A stretch of 64,000 bases of DNA from Sphingomonas sp. CL5.1 (GCF_013344685.1 NZ_CP050137.1:2845001-2909000), one strand, 5' to 3'. Numbered from the stretch's first letter, positions 16,746 to 26,456 are shown. Numbers and translations are program-made. The notes: generated by a model from the sequence alone, not told the origin.

Positions 16746-18689
16746 ATGGCTGGCGACGAACGGGACATATGGCGGCCGGACGACCGCGAGATCGAGCAGG
16801 CGGAGGTCACCGCGCTGGCCCGTGCCTTCGGGGTCGAGGATTATGACGCGCTGCACCGGGTCTCGCTGGAGCGGCCCGGCGATTACTGGATGCGAGTGAT
16901 CGATGCGCTCGGCATCGTCTGGTCGCGGCGGCCCGACGGCTATGTCCGCTTCGATCGCGGACCGGAATTCCCGGACTGGTTCCCCGGCGGCGAGCTGAAC
17001 TGGGTTGATACCGTGCTGGCATGGTGCGCCGACCCGCGCACCTCGGGCAATCGCGCGGTCGTCGCGGAACGCGAGGACGGCGCGGTCCGCTCGCTGACTT
17101 TCGCCGAGCTGGGCGCGGCGGTGCGGCGTTTCGCCGCCGGGCTGCGCGCGCTGGGCGTGAAGCGTGGCGACCGCGTCGGCCTGCTGACCGAGAACGGCGT
17201 GGAGGCGACCGTCTCGCTGCTCGCTTTATCCTGTGTCGGTGCGATCGTCGTGCCGTTGTTCAGCGGCTTCGGCACCGACGCGATCGTCTCGCGGCTGGAG
17301 CCGAGCGGGGTGTCGACGTTGATCGCCACCACCGGCTTCGACCGGCGCGGCAAGCGCGTCGATCTGGTCGGGCCGGTGCGGGAGGCCGCCAGCCAGCTTC
17401 CATCTATCGGCCGAATCATCTGGAAGAGCGTCGAGGGCGAGCCAGTACCGGCCGGCGGGACAGGCTGGCATGAGGTTGCCTTGACTGTGGACGACGGCAT
17501 GCCGGCGGAGCGCATGTCGCCGTCCGACCCGTTCATGGTGATCTACACCTCCGGCACCACCGGCAAGCCGAAGGGCGCGGTGCATACCCACGGCGGCTTC
17601 CCGCTGAAGATCGCGCATGACTCGTTGGTCCATTTCAACGTCGGGCCGGGCAAGGTCTATTGCTGGCCGGCGGACATGGGATGGATCGCGGGCACCTTGG
17701 TCCTGGCGAGCGCGCTGCTGCGCGGGGCGACGTTGGTCTGCTATGATGGCGCGCCCGATTATCCCGACTGGTCGCGGATGAGCCGCGTGGTGGAGCGGCA
17801 CGGCGTGACGCATTACGGATCGGCGCCGACCTTGATCCGGGGCCTTGCCGCGAACGAGGCGCTCGCCCTGTCCGGCGACCGATCGACGGTGGAGCTGCTC
17901 ATCACGGCGGGCGAGGGGATCGACCCGGAGCATTTCCTGTGGTTCCAGCGGCGCTTCGGGACCGACGCGCCGGTCATCAACTATACCGGCGGGACGGAGG
18001 TGTCGGGCGCACTGCTTTCGAGCGTGGTCGTCAAGCCGATCCGTCCGGCGGGGTTCAACACCGGCTCGCCGGGCGTCGACGTCGTGGTGCTCGACGCGGA
18101 GGGCAGGCCGGTGATCGGCGAGGTCGGGGAGCTTTCCGTGCGCCGCGCCTTCGTCGGCATGACGCAATCCTTCTGGCAGGACGACGAGCGCTATCTCGAC
18201 AGCTACTGGCGCACGGTGCCCGCCACATGGGTCCACGGCGATCTGGCGATGGAGATGGAGGACGGCTCGTTCTTCATGCTCGGCCGCTCGGACGATACGC
18301 TCAAGGTGGCCGGCAAGCGGCTCGGCCCGGCGGAGGTCGAGGAAGTGGTGCTGGAGCTGGAGGCGGTGAGCGAGGCCGCCGCGATCGGCGTGCCGGATGC
18401 CACCAAGGGCGAGAAGCTGATCGTGTTCGTGATCGCCATGCCGGGCTGGTCGGGCGATGAGGAACAACTCGGCGACACGGTGGCCGCGCATGTCGCGGAC
18501 CGGCTGGGCAAGCCGTTTAAGCCATCGCGCGTCCACCTCGTCCGGCAATTGCCCAAGACGCGCAGTTCCAAGGTGATGCGCCGCGTCATCAAGCGCATCT
18601 GGACCGGCCAGCCGCTCGGCGACCTCTCCGCGCTCGACAATCCGGGCGCGATCGATGAACTGCAATCGGTGAAGGCCGAAGGGAGATGA
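16746..18689 (+). CDS. Acetyl/acetoacetyl-CoA-synthetase-like AMP-forming acyl-CoA synthetase, module A
   Basis: ANL-superfamily acyl-CoA synthetase, 647 aa, using ATP to form an acyl-adenylate and then an acyl-CoA. An N-terminal ACS-type cap domain (WRPDDREIEQAEV, RPGDYWMRVIDALG) precedes the core. P-loop-like YTSGTTGKPKG lies at 267-277, the hinge is LGRSDDTLKVAGKRLGPAEVEE, and Lys609 lies in TRSSKVMRR. Substrate unknown; a branched or alicyclic acid is plausible from context. The ATG at 16746 is preferred because it aligns with the module B paralogue; 16683 is an alternative. It overlaps the enoyl-CoA hydratase gene by 4 bp. Confidence 0.88.
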   Translation: MAGDERDIWRPDDREIEQAEVTALARAFGVEDYDALHRVSLERPGDYWMRVIDALGIVWSRRPDGYVRFDRGPEFPDWFPGGELNWVDTVLAWCADPRTSGNRAVVAEREDGAVRSLTFAELGAAVRRFAAGLRALGVKRGDRVGLLTENGVEATVSLLALSCVGAIVVPLFSGFGTDAIVSRLEPSGVSTLIATTGFDRRGKRVDLVGPVREAASQLPSIGRIIWKSVEGEPVPAGGTGWHEVALTVDDGMPAERMSPSDPFMVIYTSGTTGKPKGAVHTHGGFPLKIAHDSLVHFNVGPGKVYCWPADMGWIAGTLVLASALLRGATLVCYDGAPDYPDWSRMSRVVERHGVTHYGSAPTLIRGLAANEALALSGDRSTVELLITAGEGIDPEHFLWFQRRFGTDAPVINYTGGTEVSGALLSSVVVKPIRPAGFNTGSPGVDVVVLDAEGRPVIGEVGELSVRRAFVGMTQSFWQDDERYLDSYWRTVPATWVHGDLAMEMEDGSFFMLGRSDDTLKVAGKRLGPAEVEEVVLELEAVSEAAAIGVPDATKGEKLIVFVIAMPGWSGDEEQLGDTVAAHVADRLGKPFKPSRVHLVRQLPKTRSSKVMRRVIKRIWTGQPLGDLSALDNPGAIDELQSVKAEGR

Positions 18690-19495
18690 GCGACGTGAGC
18701 GACCGTTATGCGCACTACAAGGCGTTCGATTTCGACTGGCCCGCGCCGGGGGTGCTGCGGCTTACGTTCAACCGGCCGGACCGGCTGAACACGCTCGACA
18801 AGCAGGGGCATGTCGAGATCACCGAGATCTGGCGCGAGCTGAACGCCGATCCCGAGGTGCGCGCGGTGATCCTGTGCGGCGCCGGGCGCGCCTTTTCCGC
18901 CGGCGGGGATTTCTCGCTGGTCCAGGAACTGACCGAGAGTTACGCCGCCAAGGTGCGCGTGTGGCAGGAAGCGCGCGACCTGGTGTTCAACATCCTCGAT
19001 TGCACCAAACCGATCGTCTCCGCGATCCAGGGCGCGGCGGTGGGTGCCGGGCTGGTAGCGGGATTGCTCGCGGACATCTCGATCGCGGGCAAGAGCGCGC
19101 GGCTGGCGGACGGCCACACCCGGCTCGGCGTCGCGGCGGGGGATCATGCGGTGATCCTGTGGCCGCTGCTGTGCAGCATGGCGAAGGCCAAATATCATCT
19201 TTTGCTGTGCGATCCCGTTGGCGGCGAGGAGGCGGAGCGGATCGGCCTCGTCTCGCTGTGCGTCGAGGATGCCGATTTGCAGGACAAGGCGGTGGAGATC
19301 GCGACCTGCCTTGCCAACGGCGCGCCGACAGCGATCCGCTTCACCAAGCACGCGCTCAACAACTGGATGCGCACCGCCGGCCCGGCGTTCGACGCGTCGC
19401 TGGCGCTGGAGATGCTGGGCTTCGGCGGACCGGAGGCGCGCGAGGGGCTCGCCTCGTTCCGCGAGAAGCGCGCGCCGGATTTCACGCGGGAGTGA
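18686..19495 (+). CDS. Enoyl-CoA hydratase/isomerase family protein, module A
   Basis: Crotonase-fold protein of 269 aa. [15 protein letters not shown] and GAAVGAGLVAG form the oxyanion hole; HTRLGVAAGDHAVILWPLL replaces the usual catalytic Glu segment with a GDH sequence, which the module B paralogue shares. The reaction may be hydration, isomerisation or ring-opening hydrolysis of a CoA ester. The start overlaps the ligase stop (ATGA), so the two are translationally coupled. Paralogue at 48036-48830. Confidence 0.88.
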   Translation: MSDVSDRYAHYKAFDFDWPAPGVLRLTFNRPDRLNTLDKQGHVEITEIWRELNADPEVRAVILCGAGRAFSAGGDFSLVQELTESYAAKVRVWQEARDLVFNILDCTKPIVSAIQGAAVGAGLVAGLLADISIAGKSARLADGHTRLGVAAGDHAVILWPLLCSMAKAKYHLLLCDPVGGEEAERIGLVSLCVEDADLQDKAVEIATCLANGAPTAIRFTKHALNNWMRTAGPAFDASLALEMLGFGGPEAREGLASFREKRAPDFTRE

Positions 19496-19570
19496 CGGTC
19501 CCCCCGCATGGGGATTGAGGCGCGAGCGACGCCGTCCGATCCTCCCGGCCGAATGAGCGAGGAGAGGGTC

Positions 19571-21046
19571 ATGCGGGATGCGCCGGTCTGGGGCGATCTC
19601 TATATTGGCGGCCAATGGGTCGCGCCCGGCGACGGGGAGGTGATCGACACGATCGACCCCTCGACCGGCCGGCTGTGGGCGAAGGTCGCGGTGGGCGGCG
19701 CGGCCGATATCGATCGCGCGGTGGCGGCGGCGCGCGAGGCGTTCGAGGGACCGTGGCGGCGGATGCCGGCATGGGAGCGCGCGGGGCTGATCCGGCGCTT
19801 CGCCGAACTCTATCGCGAGCAGGCGCCGCGCCTTGCCGAGCTGGAGACGCGCGACTGCGGCCGCGCGATCCGCGAGACGCGGGCAGACGTGGGCGCGCAC
19901 GCGCAATGGTATCACTGGTTCGCCTCCCTCGCCGACAAGGCGGAGGGGCGGACGATGCCGCTCGACGCGGACATCCATGCCTTCACCACCAGGGTGCCGG
20001 TCGGCGTGGTCGGCGCGGTGACGCCGTGGAACGTGCCGCTGCTCACCGCTTGCTGGAAGCTGGGGACGGCGCTGGCGGCGGGCTGCACGGTGGTGCTCAA
20101 GCCATCGGAATTCACCGCCGTCACGTCGCTGGAGCTGGCGCGGATCGTGGAGGCGGCGGGGCTGCCGCCGGGCGTGGTCAACGTCGTGCCGGGCAGGGGA
20201 GCGGACGCCGGCGCGCGGCTGGTGGCGCATCCCGGTGTCGACAAGATCAGCTTCACCGGATCGGGCGCGACCGCGCGGCGGATGCTGCGCGACGGCGCGG
20301 ACACGCTGAAGCGCTTCACCTTCGAGCTTGGCGGCAAGGCGGCGCATATCCTGTTCGACGATTGCGATCTGGAGGCGGCGATCAACGCCGCGACCTCCTC
20401 CGCCTGGGCGCATTGCGGGCAGGCCTGCGCGCTCGGTTCGCGCGTGCTGGCGCAGCGCGCGATATACGATCGGGTGGTCGATGCGTTTCGCGAGCGGCAG
20501 CGCCGGGTGCGGGTCGGGATGCCGCTGGAGGAGGCGACGCACATGGGGCCGCAGGCGCATGAGGCGCAACTCGCCAAGACGCTCTCCTATGTCGAGATCG
20601 GGCGGCGGGACGGCGCGGAGCTGGTCGCCGGCGGGCGGCGGCTGGAGGGGGCGCTGGCCGGCGGCTATTTCGTCGAGCCGACGGTGTTCGCGGGCGTCGG
20701 CAACCATATGCGCATCGCCCGCGAGGAGATTTTCGGCCCCGTCGCCGCGATCATCCCGTTCGACGACGAGGAGGAGGCGATCGCCATCGCCAACGACAGC
20801 GAGTTCGGGCTGACCGCCGGCCTGTGGACGCGCGACGTGGGGCGGGCGCTACGCGTCTCGCAGCGGATCGAGTCGGGCGTCGTATGGGTCAACACCTATC
20901 GCTATATCCGCTGGTCGACGCCCTATGGCGGGTTCCGCGCGAGCGGCTGGGGGCGCGAGAACGGCAGCGACGCGCTCGATGCCTACCAGGAGACGCGCAC
21001 CACCATCATCAGCGCCGCGGGGCAGTTCGCCGACGCCTATCGCTGA
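19571..21046 (+). CDS. NAD(P)-dependent aldehyde dehydrogenase, module A
   Basis: Aldehyde dehydrogenase superfamily, 491 aa. Seen: LYIGGQWVAPGDG, TPWNVPLLT, KPSEFTAV, FTGSGATARR, FELGGK (Glu252), HCGQACALGS (Cys286) and EEIFGPVAAI. The ATG at 19571 has GGAGAGG just upstream; MSEERV at 19553 is an alternative. It lies 75 bp after the hydratase gene; that gap contains a degenerate relative (GGTCCCC-CGCAT-GGGGATT region, 19497-19515) of the palindrome family, so a separate promoter is possible. Confidence 0.9.
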   Translation: MRDAPVWGDLYIGGQWVAPGDGEVIDTIDPSTGRLWAKVAVGGAADIDRAVAAAREAFEGPWRRMPAWERAGLIRRFAELYREQAPRLAELETRDCGRAIRETRADVGAHAQWYHWFASLADKAEGRTMPLDADIHAFTTRVPVGVVGAVTPWNVPLLTACWKLGTALAAGCTVVLKPSEFTAVTSLELARIVEAAGLPPGVVNVVPGRGADAGARLVAHPGVDKISFTGSGATARRMLRDGADTLKRFTFELGGKAAHILFDDCDLEAAINAATSSAWAHCGQACALGSRVLAQRAIYDRVVDAFRERQRRVRVGMPLEEATHMGPQAHEAQLAKTLSYVEIGRRDGAELVAGGRRLEGALAGGYFVEPTVFAGVGNHMRIAREEIFGPVAAIIPFDDEEEAIAIANDSEFGLTAGLWTRDVGRALRVSQRIESGVVWVNTYRYIRWSTPYGGFRASGWGRENGSDALDAYQETRTTIISAAGQFADAYR

Positions 21047-21057
21047 CCCGGCGATCT

Positions 21058-21077
21058 TGTCCCCATGCACGGGGAAT
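21058..21077. promoter_or_regulatory. Candidate regulon operator S8
   Basis: TGTCCCCATGCACGGGGAAT: the left half-site is perfect, the right half degenerate. TTATCC at 21098-21103 lies about 30 bp from the centre, as at other copies, and the MmgE/PrpD start is at 21134. Confidence 0.45.
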
Positions 21078-21133
21078 GCCGCCGCCTCGCCGCCGGTTTA
21101 TCCTCCCATTCCCGCGAAGGAGAGGATTGGGCG

Positions 21134-22579
21134 ATGACGCAGACCATTATCGAGCGCCTGGCGGATTTCACCGAGGGCACGGCGATCGGCGCGCTGCCGT
21201 CTGAAGTGATCGAGGAATGCAAGCTCATCATCCTCGATTCGATCGGCTGCGCGCTGGCGGCGGTCGATCAGCCCAAGGGGCGCGCGGGGATCGAATACGG
21301 CCGGTTGACCGGCGGCGGCGCGGGCACCGCGACGATCATCGGGGCGAGCGACAAGGTATCGGTGTTCGGCGCCGCCTTCGCCAACGGCGAGCTGATCAAC
21401 ACGCTCGACATGGATGCGGTGCTGCCGCCGGGGCATGTCTGCCCCTATGTCCTGCCCGGCGCGCTGGCGATGGCCGAGCAGGAGCGGGCGAGCGGCGCGG
21501 CGCTGATCGAAGCGACCGCGCTGGCGCATGAGATGTCCTACCGGCTCGGCAAGGCGATGGATTACCTGCGCGATACGCGGGATGGAAAGGTCCATCCGCC
21601 GGAAATCTACGGCTACAGCAGCACGGTGTTCGGCGCGACCGCCGCGATCCTCAAGGTGAAGGGCGCGAAGGCGGGGACGATCGCCCATGCGCTCGGCATC
21701 GCCGGCTGCATTGCGCCGACGCAATCGCAGGCGGCATGGTTCCAGCACGCGCCCAGCTCGACGATCAAATATCTCCAGGCCGGCGTGCTGACGCAGGCGG
21801 CGTTCAACGCGGCCTATATGGCGGAGCTGGGGCATCGCGGCGATGTGATGGTGCTGGACGACCGGCAATATGGCTTCCCGCGCTTCATCGGCACGAAAAG
21901 GTGGGAGCCGGCGGCGATCACCGATGCGTTGGGCGATGCGTGGCGCTTCACGGCGGAACAGGCGTACAAGCCGTATCCGCACTGCCGCATCCTCCACGCG
22001 CTGGTCGATGCGATGACCGGGATCCTCGACGCGCATGATATCAAGCCGGCGGAGATCGAGCGGATCAACGCCTATGTCGAGGGGTTCGTCGAGCAGCCGG
22101 TGTGGCTCAACCGCACGATCGAGCATGTCCATGACGCGCAGTTCAGCATCGCCCACGGCCTCGCGGTGGCGGCGCATCGGGTGAAGCCGGGGAAGGCGTG
22201 GATGGACGAGGAACTGGTGTTCGGCCCATCGGTGATGGGGCTGATGGGCCGGGTGACGCATCAGGTCCACCCCGATTACGTCAAGCTGCTGGAGGGCAAT
22301 GCCGCCAGCCGCCCGGCGATCATCGAGATCACCGCGCGTGGACAGACCTTCCGTGGGGAGCGGCGTTATCCGCGCGGCAGCAAGGCGCCGGAGGAAGGCG
22401 TGGCGCTGACGGTGGACGAACTGGTCGCCAAGTTCCGCCACAATGCGGAAGGGGTCATCACCCCCATGCAGGCGGATCGGTGCATCGATGCGGCTCTGTC
22501 CCTGGAGACGCTGACCGATGTCGGGGTGCTGATGGACAACGCCCGTCCCGTGCGCGCGGCGGCGACGCTCGCGGCATGA
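21134..22579 (+). CDS. MmgE/PrpD-family protein, module A second copy
   Basis: MmgE/PrpD superfamily, 481 aa, divergent from the 12814 and 51687 pair. Seen: KLIILDSIGCALAAV, NGELINTLDMDAVLPPGH, HEMSYRLGKAMDY, GYSSTVFGATAAILKVKG, and KPYPHCRILHALVDAM. The usual HxxDYDD segment reads LDMDAVLPPGH here, so the active site differs and the substrate is probably not the same as for the other copies. The ATG at 21134 follows AAGGAGAGG. Its own promoter with operator S8 is likely. No paralogue in module B. Confidence 0.88.
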   Translation: MTQTIIERLADFTEGTAIGALPSEVIEECKLIILDSIGCALAAVDQPKGRAGIEYGRLTGGGAGTATIIGASDKVSVFGAAFANGELINTLDMDAVLPPGHVCPYVLPGALAMAEQERASGAALIEATALAHEMSYRLGKAMDYLRDTRDGKVHPPEIYGYSSTVFGATAAILKVKGAKAGTIAHALGIAGCIAPTQSQAAWFQHAPSSTIKYLQAGVLTQAAFNAAYMAELGHRGDVMVLDDRQYGFPRFIGTKRWEPAAITDALGDAWRFTAEQAYKPYPHCRILHALVDAMTGILDAHDIKPAEIERINAYVEGFVEQPVWLNRTIEHVHDAQFSIAHGLAVAAHRVKPGKAWMDEELVFGPSVMGLMGRVTHQVHPDYVKLLEGNAASRPAIIEITARGQTFRGERRYPRGSKAPEEGVALTVDELVAKFRHNAEGVITPMQADRCIDAALSLETLTDVGVLMDNARPVRAAATLAA

Positions 22580-22592
22580 TTCTAACGATAAG

Positions 22593-22745
22593 TAGATAAT
22601 AATTTAACATCAGGCGCGCTGACGCTAATAGTTATATTAGATAGTTAGATGTAATTATTATCTAAAATTAGAAGATCGATCATCTTCCGTGTGTATATTC
22701 TACAAAATCTAACAGTTGACAGGTAGATTTATCGCGGATTATGAA
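22593..22745. promoter_or_regulatory. AT-rich promoter region of TBDR3 with inverted repeat
   Basis: The 282-bp gap 22580-22861 is strongly AT-rich in its first half, unlike the surroundings. TAGATAATAATT (22593-22604) recurs inverted as AATTATTATCTA (22653-22664), and TCTAA-AA-TTAGA lies at 22661-22672. AATCTAAC (22706-22713) is followed after 2 bp by TTGACA (22716-22721), and TATGAA (22740-22745) gives a sigma70-like pair with an 18-bp spacer. The same AATCTAAC-N2-TTGA block stands at 25404 upstream of the LuxR1 gene. Confidence 0.5.
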
Positions 22746-22861
22746 TTGTTCGACACCGAGAGCAGTCAGCCCGTGTCGGAAAACCCCCTCGATGTCGCGC
22801 GATCCCGGCCGGACGATGCCGGGACGGCGGCGGGAATGACATGGAACGGGAGGAGAGGAAG

Positions 22862-25351
22862 ATGTCTATGCGCAGGAAGTGCCAGTTTTCGGGCGTCGCG
22901 CTCGTCGCGCTCATGTGGTCCGGCATAGCCGTGGCTCAGGACGCGCCAACCGCCGCGGAGGCTTCGGGCGCCGCCACCTCCGCCGGGAGCGGCATCGGTG
23001 AAATCGTCGTCACCGCCAACAAGCGCGAGCAGAATCTCAACGATGTCGGCGTCACCGCCGCCGTGATGGGGGGCGATGCGTTGAAGCAGCAGAACCTGTC
23101 GTCGCTCAGCGACGTCGCCTCGCGCGTGCCGAGCCTGTCCTATGCCGCCGCGCCGAACGGCACGCCGGTCTATACGCTGCGCGGGGTCGGCTTCTACGAA
23201 ACGTCGATCGGCGCCTATCCGTCGGTCAGCATCTATGTCGACGAAATCCCGCTGTCGTTCCCCGTCCTGACGACGCATTCGACGTTCGATCTCGAGCGGC
23301 TTGAGGTGTTGAAGGGGCCGCAGGGCACGTTGTTCGGCCAGAACGCCACCGGCGGCGCGATCAACTATATCGCCGCCAAGCCGACCGACACGTTCCGGGC
23401 CGGCGCGACCGTCACCTACGGGCGCTTCAACCAGGTCGATGCGGAAGGCTATGTCAGCGGCCCGATCACCGATACGCTGAAAGCGCGCGTCGCCGGCCGG
23501 GCGGAGTTCGGCGACGGCTGGCAGGTCAGCACGACCCGGCCGGGCGACCGCAACGGCAAGGTCGAGAATTACATGGGCCGCCTGCAAGTGGTGTGGGAGC
23601 CGGTTTCGTCGCTGCGCTTCCTGCTCAACGTCAACGGCTGGAAGGACAAGAGCGAGACGCAGGCGGGGCAATATATTGCGCAGCAATTCCAGAACGAGGG
23701 GCTGGCCATCCCGCCCAATCCGGTCGGCTCGTGGCGCGATCCGGCGATCCTCGCGACGCCCTTCTCCGCCAACGACCCGCGTGCGGCGGACTGGTCCAAT
23801 TCATCCACGCTCTTTCCCGGCCAGAAGGTGCCGTTCGCCGACAATGACATGATCCAGGCGTCGCTGCGCGCCGATCTCGACGTCGGCGATTTCGGCACGC
23901 TCACCTCGCTCACCGCCTATACTCGCTTCAACGAACGGCAGGGCAACGATTCCGACGGCATGGCGATCAACGCGCTGGACGTGCCGCTAACGCTCGGCCG
24001 GATCGAGACGGTCTATCAGGAATTGCGCTTCGCCAACAATCCGCACAATCCGTTCCGCTTCGTCCTTGGCGGCAATTACGAGTGGGACAAGGTCGATCAG
24101 CAGGTCAACATCGACTATTTCAACTCATCGGCAAGGATCGGCTTCGGTGACTTGTTCGGTTTCCCGCTGAGCGTCGATACGATCACCAATAACCAGCGGA
24201 TGCGCAATTACGCTTTCTTCGGCAATGTCGAATATGACGTGATCGAGAACCTGACGCTGAAAGCCGGAATCCGCTACACCAATGCGCGCGACAAGGCGAA
24301 CATCTGCCAGAGCGATCCGCGCGCGCCCTATAACCTAGGCAACATCCTCAAATACTTCGGCGCGCAATATCAGGGCATTCCGTTCCAGCGCTATATTCCG
24401 GGCGAGTGCGTTTCGATCAACGTCGATTCCGTGGCGGCGCAGAACGGGCAGTTCGTGCCGGTGGTCGATTACCTGCCGTTCGGCGGGATCGGCGATTATC
24501 ACAGCACGCTGGCCGAGGATAACGTCTCATGGCGAGTCGGCGCCGATTACAAGCTGACGCCCGGCACCCTGCTCTACGTCAACGTGTCGAAGGGCTATAA
24601 GGCAGGCAGCTTCCCCTCGATCACCGGTTCCACGCTCAATCAATATGTGCCGGTGCATCAGGAATCGGTGCTCGCTTATGAAGGCGGCATCAAGGCGACG
24701 TTGCTCGACCGGACGTTGCAGGTGAACCTCGCCGGCTTCTATTACGATTATCGCGACAAGCAGCTCCGCACCAAGCTGCTCGATCCGACGTTCGGCCAGC
24801 TCGACGTGCTCCAGAATATCCCGAAATCGTCGATCAAGGGCTTCGAGCTTGAGTTGACCGCGCGGCCGTCCAATCATCTGACGGTGAACGCCGCCTACAC
24901 GTACCTCGACGCCAGGATCGACAAGTTCAAGGGCTTCAACGCCGGCGGCGATCCCGAGGATTTCGCCGGCACGGCGATCCCCTATACGCCGAAGCATCAG
25001 GTTTCGGTCAGCGCCAATTACAACCAGCCGGTCACGTCGAGCCTCAACATGTTCCTCGGCGCGACGATCAACTATCGGTCCAAGACGATCGCGACGTTGG
25101 GTGGCGACGTGAATCCGTCCACCGTCATCGCCGCCTCCACCAACTGCGTCTATTGCATCAACGATTATGCGGTGATCGACGCACAGATCGGCATCGAGGA
25201 TACAGACAAGCGTTGGCGCGCCTTTATCTGGGGCAAGAACATCGGCAATGCCTATTACTGGACCAACGTGGTGTCCGGCTACGACACGGTGTCGCGTTTC
25301 GCGGGGCGTCCCGCGACCTATGGCGTGACGCTCAGCTACGACTTCCGTTGA
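22862..25351 (+). CDS. TonB-dependent outer-membrane receptor (TBDR3)
   Basis: Outer-membrane receptor of 829 aa with signal peptide ending SGIAVAQ, TonB-box-like EIVVTANKREQNLND, plug motifs LRGVGFYETSIG and LKGPQGTLFGQNATGG, and a beta-barrel ending YGVTLSYDFR. The ATG at 22862 is preferred over 22841 because GGGAGGAGAGGAAG is directly upstream and the signal sequence then starts properly. It is a different subfamily from TBDR1/TBDR2 and a close relative of the decayed receptor at 28046. The LuxR1 gene lies 205 bp downstream. Substrate unknown. Confidence 0.92.
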   Translation: MSMRRKCQFSGVALVALMWSGIAVAQDAPTAAEASGAATSAGSGIGEIVVTANKREQNLNDVGVTAAVMGGDALKQQNLSSLSDVASRVPSLSYAAAPNGTPVYTLRGVGFYETSIGAYPSVSIYVDEIPLSFPVLTTHSTFDLERLEVLKGPQGTLFGQNATGGAINYIAAKPTDTFRAGATVTYGRFNQVDAEGYVSGPITDTLKARVAGRAEFGDGWQVSTTRPGDRNGKVENYMGRLQVVWEPVSSLRFLLNVNGWKDKSETQAGQYIAQQFQNEGLAIPPNPVGSWRDPAILATPFSANDPRAADWSNSSTLFPGQKVPFADNDMIQASLRADLDVGDFGTLTSLTAYTRFNERQGNDSDGMAINALDVPLTLGRIETVYQELRFANNPHNPFRFVLGGNYEWDKVDQQVNIDYFNSSARIGFGDLFGFPLSVDTITNNQRMRNYAFFGNVEYDVIENLTLKAGIRYTNARDKANICQSDPRAPYNLGNILKYFGAQYQGIPFQRYIPGECVSINVDSVAAQNGQFVPVVDYLPFGGIGDYHSTLAEDNVSWRVGADYKLTPGTLLYVNVSKGYKAGSFPSITGSTLNQYVPVHQESVLAYEGGIKATLLDRTLQVNLAGFYYDYRDKQLRTKLLDPTFGQLDVLQNIPKSSIKGFELELTARPSNHLTVNAAYTYLDARIDKFKGFNAGGDPEDFAGTAIPYTPKHQVSVSANYNQPVTSSLNMFLGATINYRSKTIATLGGDVNPSTVIAASTNCVYCINDYAVIDAQIGIEDTDKRWRAFIWGKNIGNAYYWTNVVSGYDTVSRFAGRPATYGVTLSYDFR

Positions 25352-25556
25352 CGGCGTGGGGCGCGCGGAAGTGATTTTCGTGCGCCACCCTGCCAATGAC
25401 CGGAATCTAACGCTTGATTGAATTTTCTTCCCGCCCGCGCTATTGAAGGTGATATCCGGTGGGGACGCGAAGCCCGACCCGGCCAGCCGATGATGGCCGA
25501 TCGGCCCTTCGCCGAACCCGACCGGGAAAAACGAAAGCGACTGGGGGAGGATTGCG

Positions 25557-26411
25557 ATGCAGGCGATCAAGATGGAGAAACGGTGCGATCCGTCGCCTTC
25601 GCTTGATGCGGCGCTCCGCGGCAACGGGCTGGGGGCGCTGATCGGCGGGGTCGGCAATCCCGATTTCGAGGTGGAGCTGGCGCATCACCTGACGCGGATG
25701 TTCCGGTCCGAATATGTCCATATCTGCCATTTCCCGCAGGGCCATCCGCAGATGATGCTGTCCGTCGCTGAGGACGGCAGCGCCCGCGCGCGGGAGCAGA
25801 GCGCGACCTATATCGCGCGGCGCCTGTGGCAATTCGATCCGACGATCGAGACCGGCAGCCGGTGGGACGATAATTCGCCGATCCTTACGCAGCTCGACAT
25901 CGACCACCCGGAAACCGCCGAGCTGAAGCGCTTCTACAACGAAGTGAACATTCGCGAGCGCGTCGTGGTCTACGGCAAGGGCGCGCGCGGCCCGCTTGGG
26001 CTGAGCGTCGTGCGGAGCAGCGCGCGCGGGATGTTCAGCGACGAGGAAAGGTCGCGCATCGGCGTGATCGGGGAAATCGCCTTCCCGTTGCTCGCCCGCC
26101 ATTATGCGCTGGTGACGGAGCGCAGCATCGTTTCTTCCGCGCTCTCGTCGCTCGCGCTGATCGAGGGATGTATCGCGCTCTCCGGACACGATATCCCGCA
26201 ACGCGAGGCGCAGGTGATCGCGAGGATGCTTTATGGCCTGACCTGCGAGGGCGCGGCGCTGGACCTGTCGATCGCCTATGAAACGGCGATCAGCTACAAG
26301 AAGCGCTTCTATCGCCGATTCAACCTGGGCGGCTTCCGCGAGTTGCTGAACTGGTATCTGTGCCAGTTTTCCGGCACCTGCCACCTGCTCGCCGCGCCGC
26401 AATATCATTGA
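25557..26411 (+). CDS. LuxR-family transcriptional regulator (LuxR1)
   Basis: A 284-aa regulator. The C-terminal region (about 215-275) reads as a LuxR helix-turn-helix: IPQREAQVIARMLYGLTCEG, then LSIAYETAISYKKRFYRRFN. The N-terminal 200 residues contain no receiver-like Asp pocket or recognisable autoinducer-domain motif; a GAF-like sensor is a guess. It is strongly similar over its whole length to LuxR2 (54464-55321), including the shared QYH end. GGGGGAGG lies before the ATG. It is the best candidate in this window to bind the 20-bp palindromes, which is inference. Confidence 0.85.
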   Translation: MQAIKMEKRCDPSPSLDAALRGNGLGALIGGVGNPDFEVELAHHLTRMFRSEYVHICHFPQGHPQMMLSVAEDGSARAREQSATYIARRLWQFDPTIETGSRWDDNSPILTQLDIDHPETAELKRFYNEVNIRERVVVYGKGARGPLGLSVVRSSARGMFSDEERSRIGVIGEIAFPLLARHYALVTERSIVSSALSSLALIEGCIALSGHDIPQREAQVIARMLYGLTCEGAALDLSIAYETAISYKKRFYRRFNLGGFRELLNWYLCQFSGTCHLLAAPQYH

Positions 26412-26421
26412 GCGCCGCGCA

Positions 26422-26456
26422 GTCACCGCGCGAGCGACGGGCGATCGCGCGGTGAC
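26422..26456. terminator. Hairpin between convergent LuxR1 and SnoaL genes
   Basis: A perfect 12-bp stem (GTCACCGCGCGA / TCGCGCGGTGAC) with an 11-nt loop, located between two convergent stop codons. No strong T-tract follows, so termination strength is uncertain; it could serve both strands. Confidence 0.55.

Noticed and set aside
19497..19515. GGTCCCC...GGGGATT dyad before the 19571 aldehyde dehydrogenase as a tenth operator
   Set aside because: Spacer is one base short and both ends mismatch; mentioned in the gene entry but not counted.
18203..20707. 834-codon minus-strand ORF
   Set aside because: Covers the ligase, hydratase and aldehyde dehydrogenase on the plus strand, which have full family motifs; the antisense frame is low-complexity in Arg, His and Ala.
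22593..22672. AT-rich repeats as a CRISPR array or replication origin
   Set aside because: Only one inverted pair, no regular repeat-spacer pattern and no DnaA boxes, parA/repA or Cas genes nearby; promoter regulation is the simpler reading.
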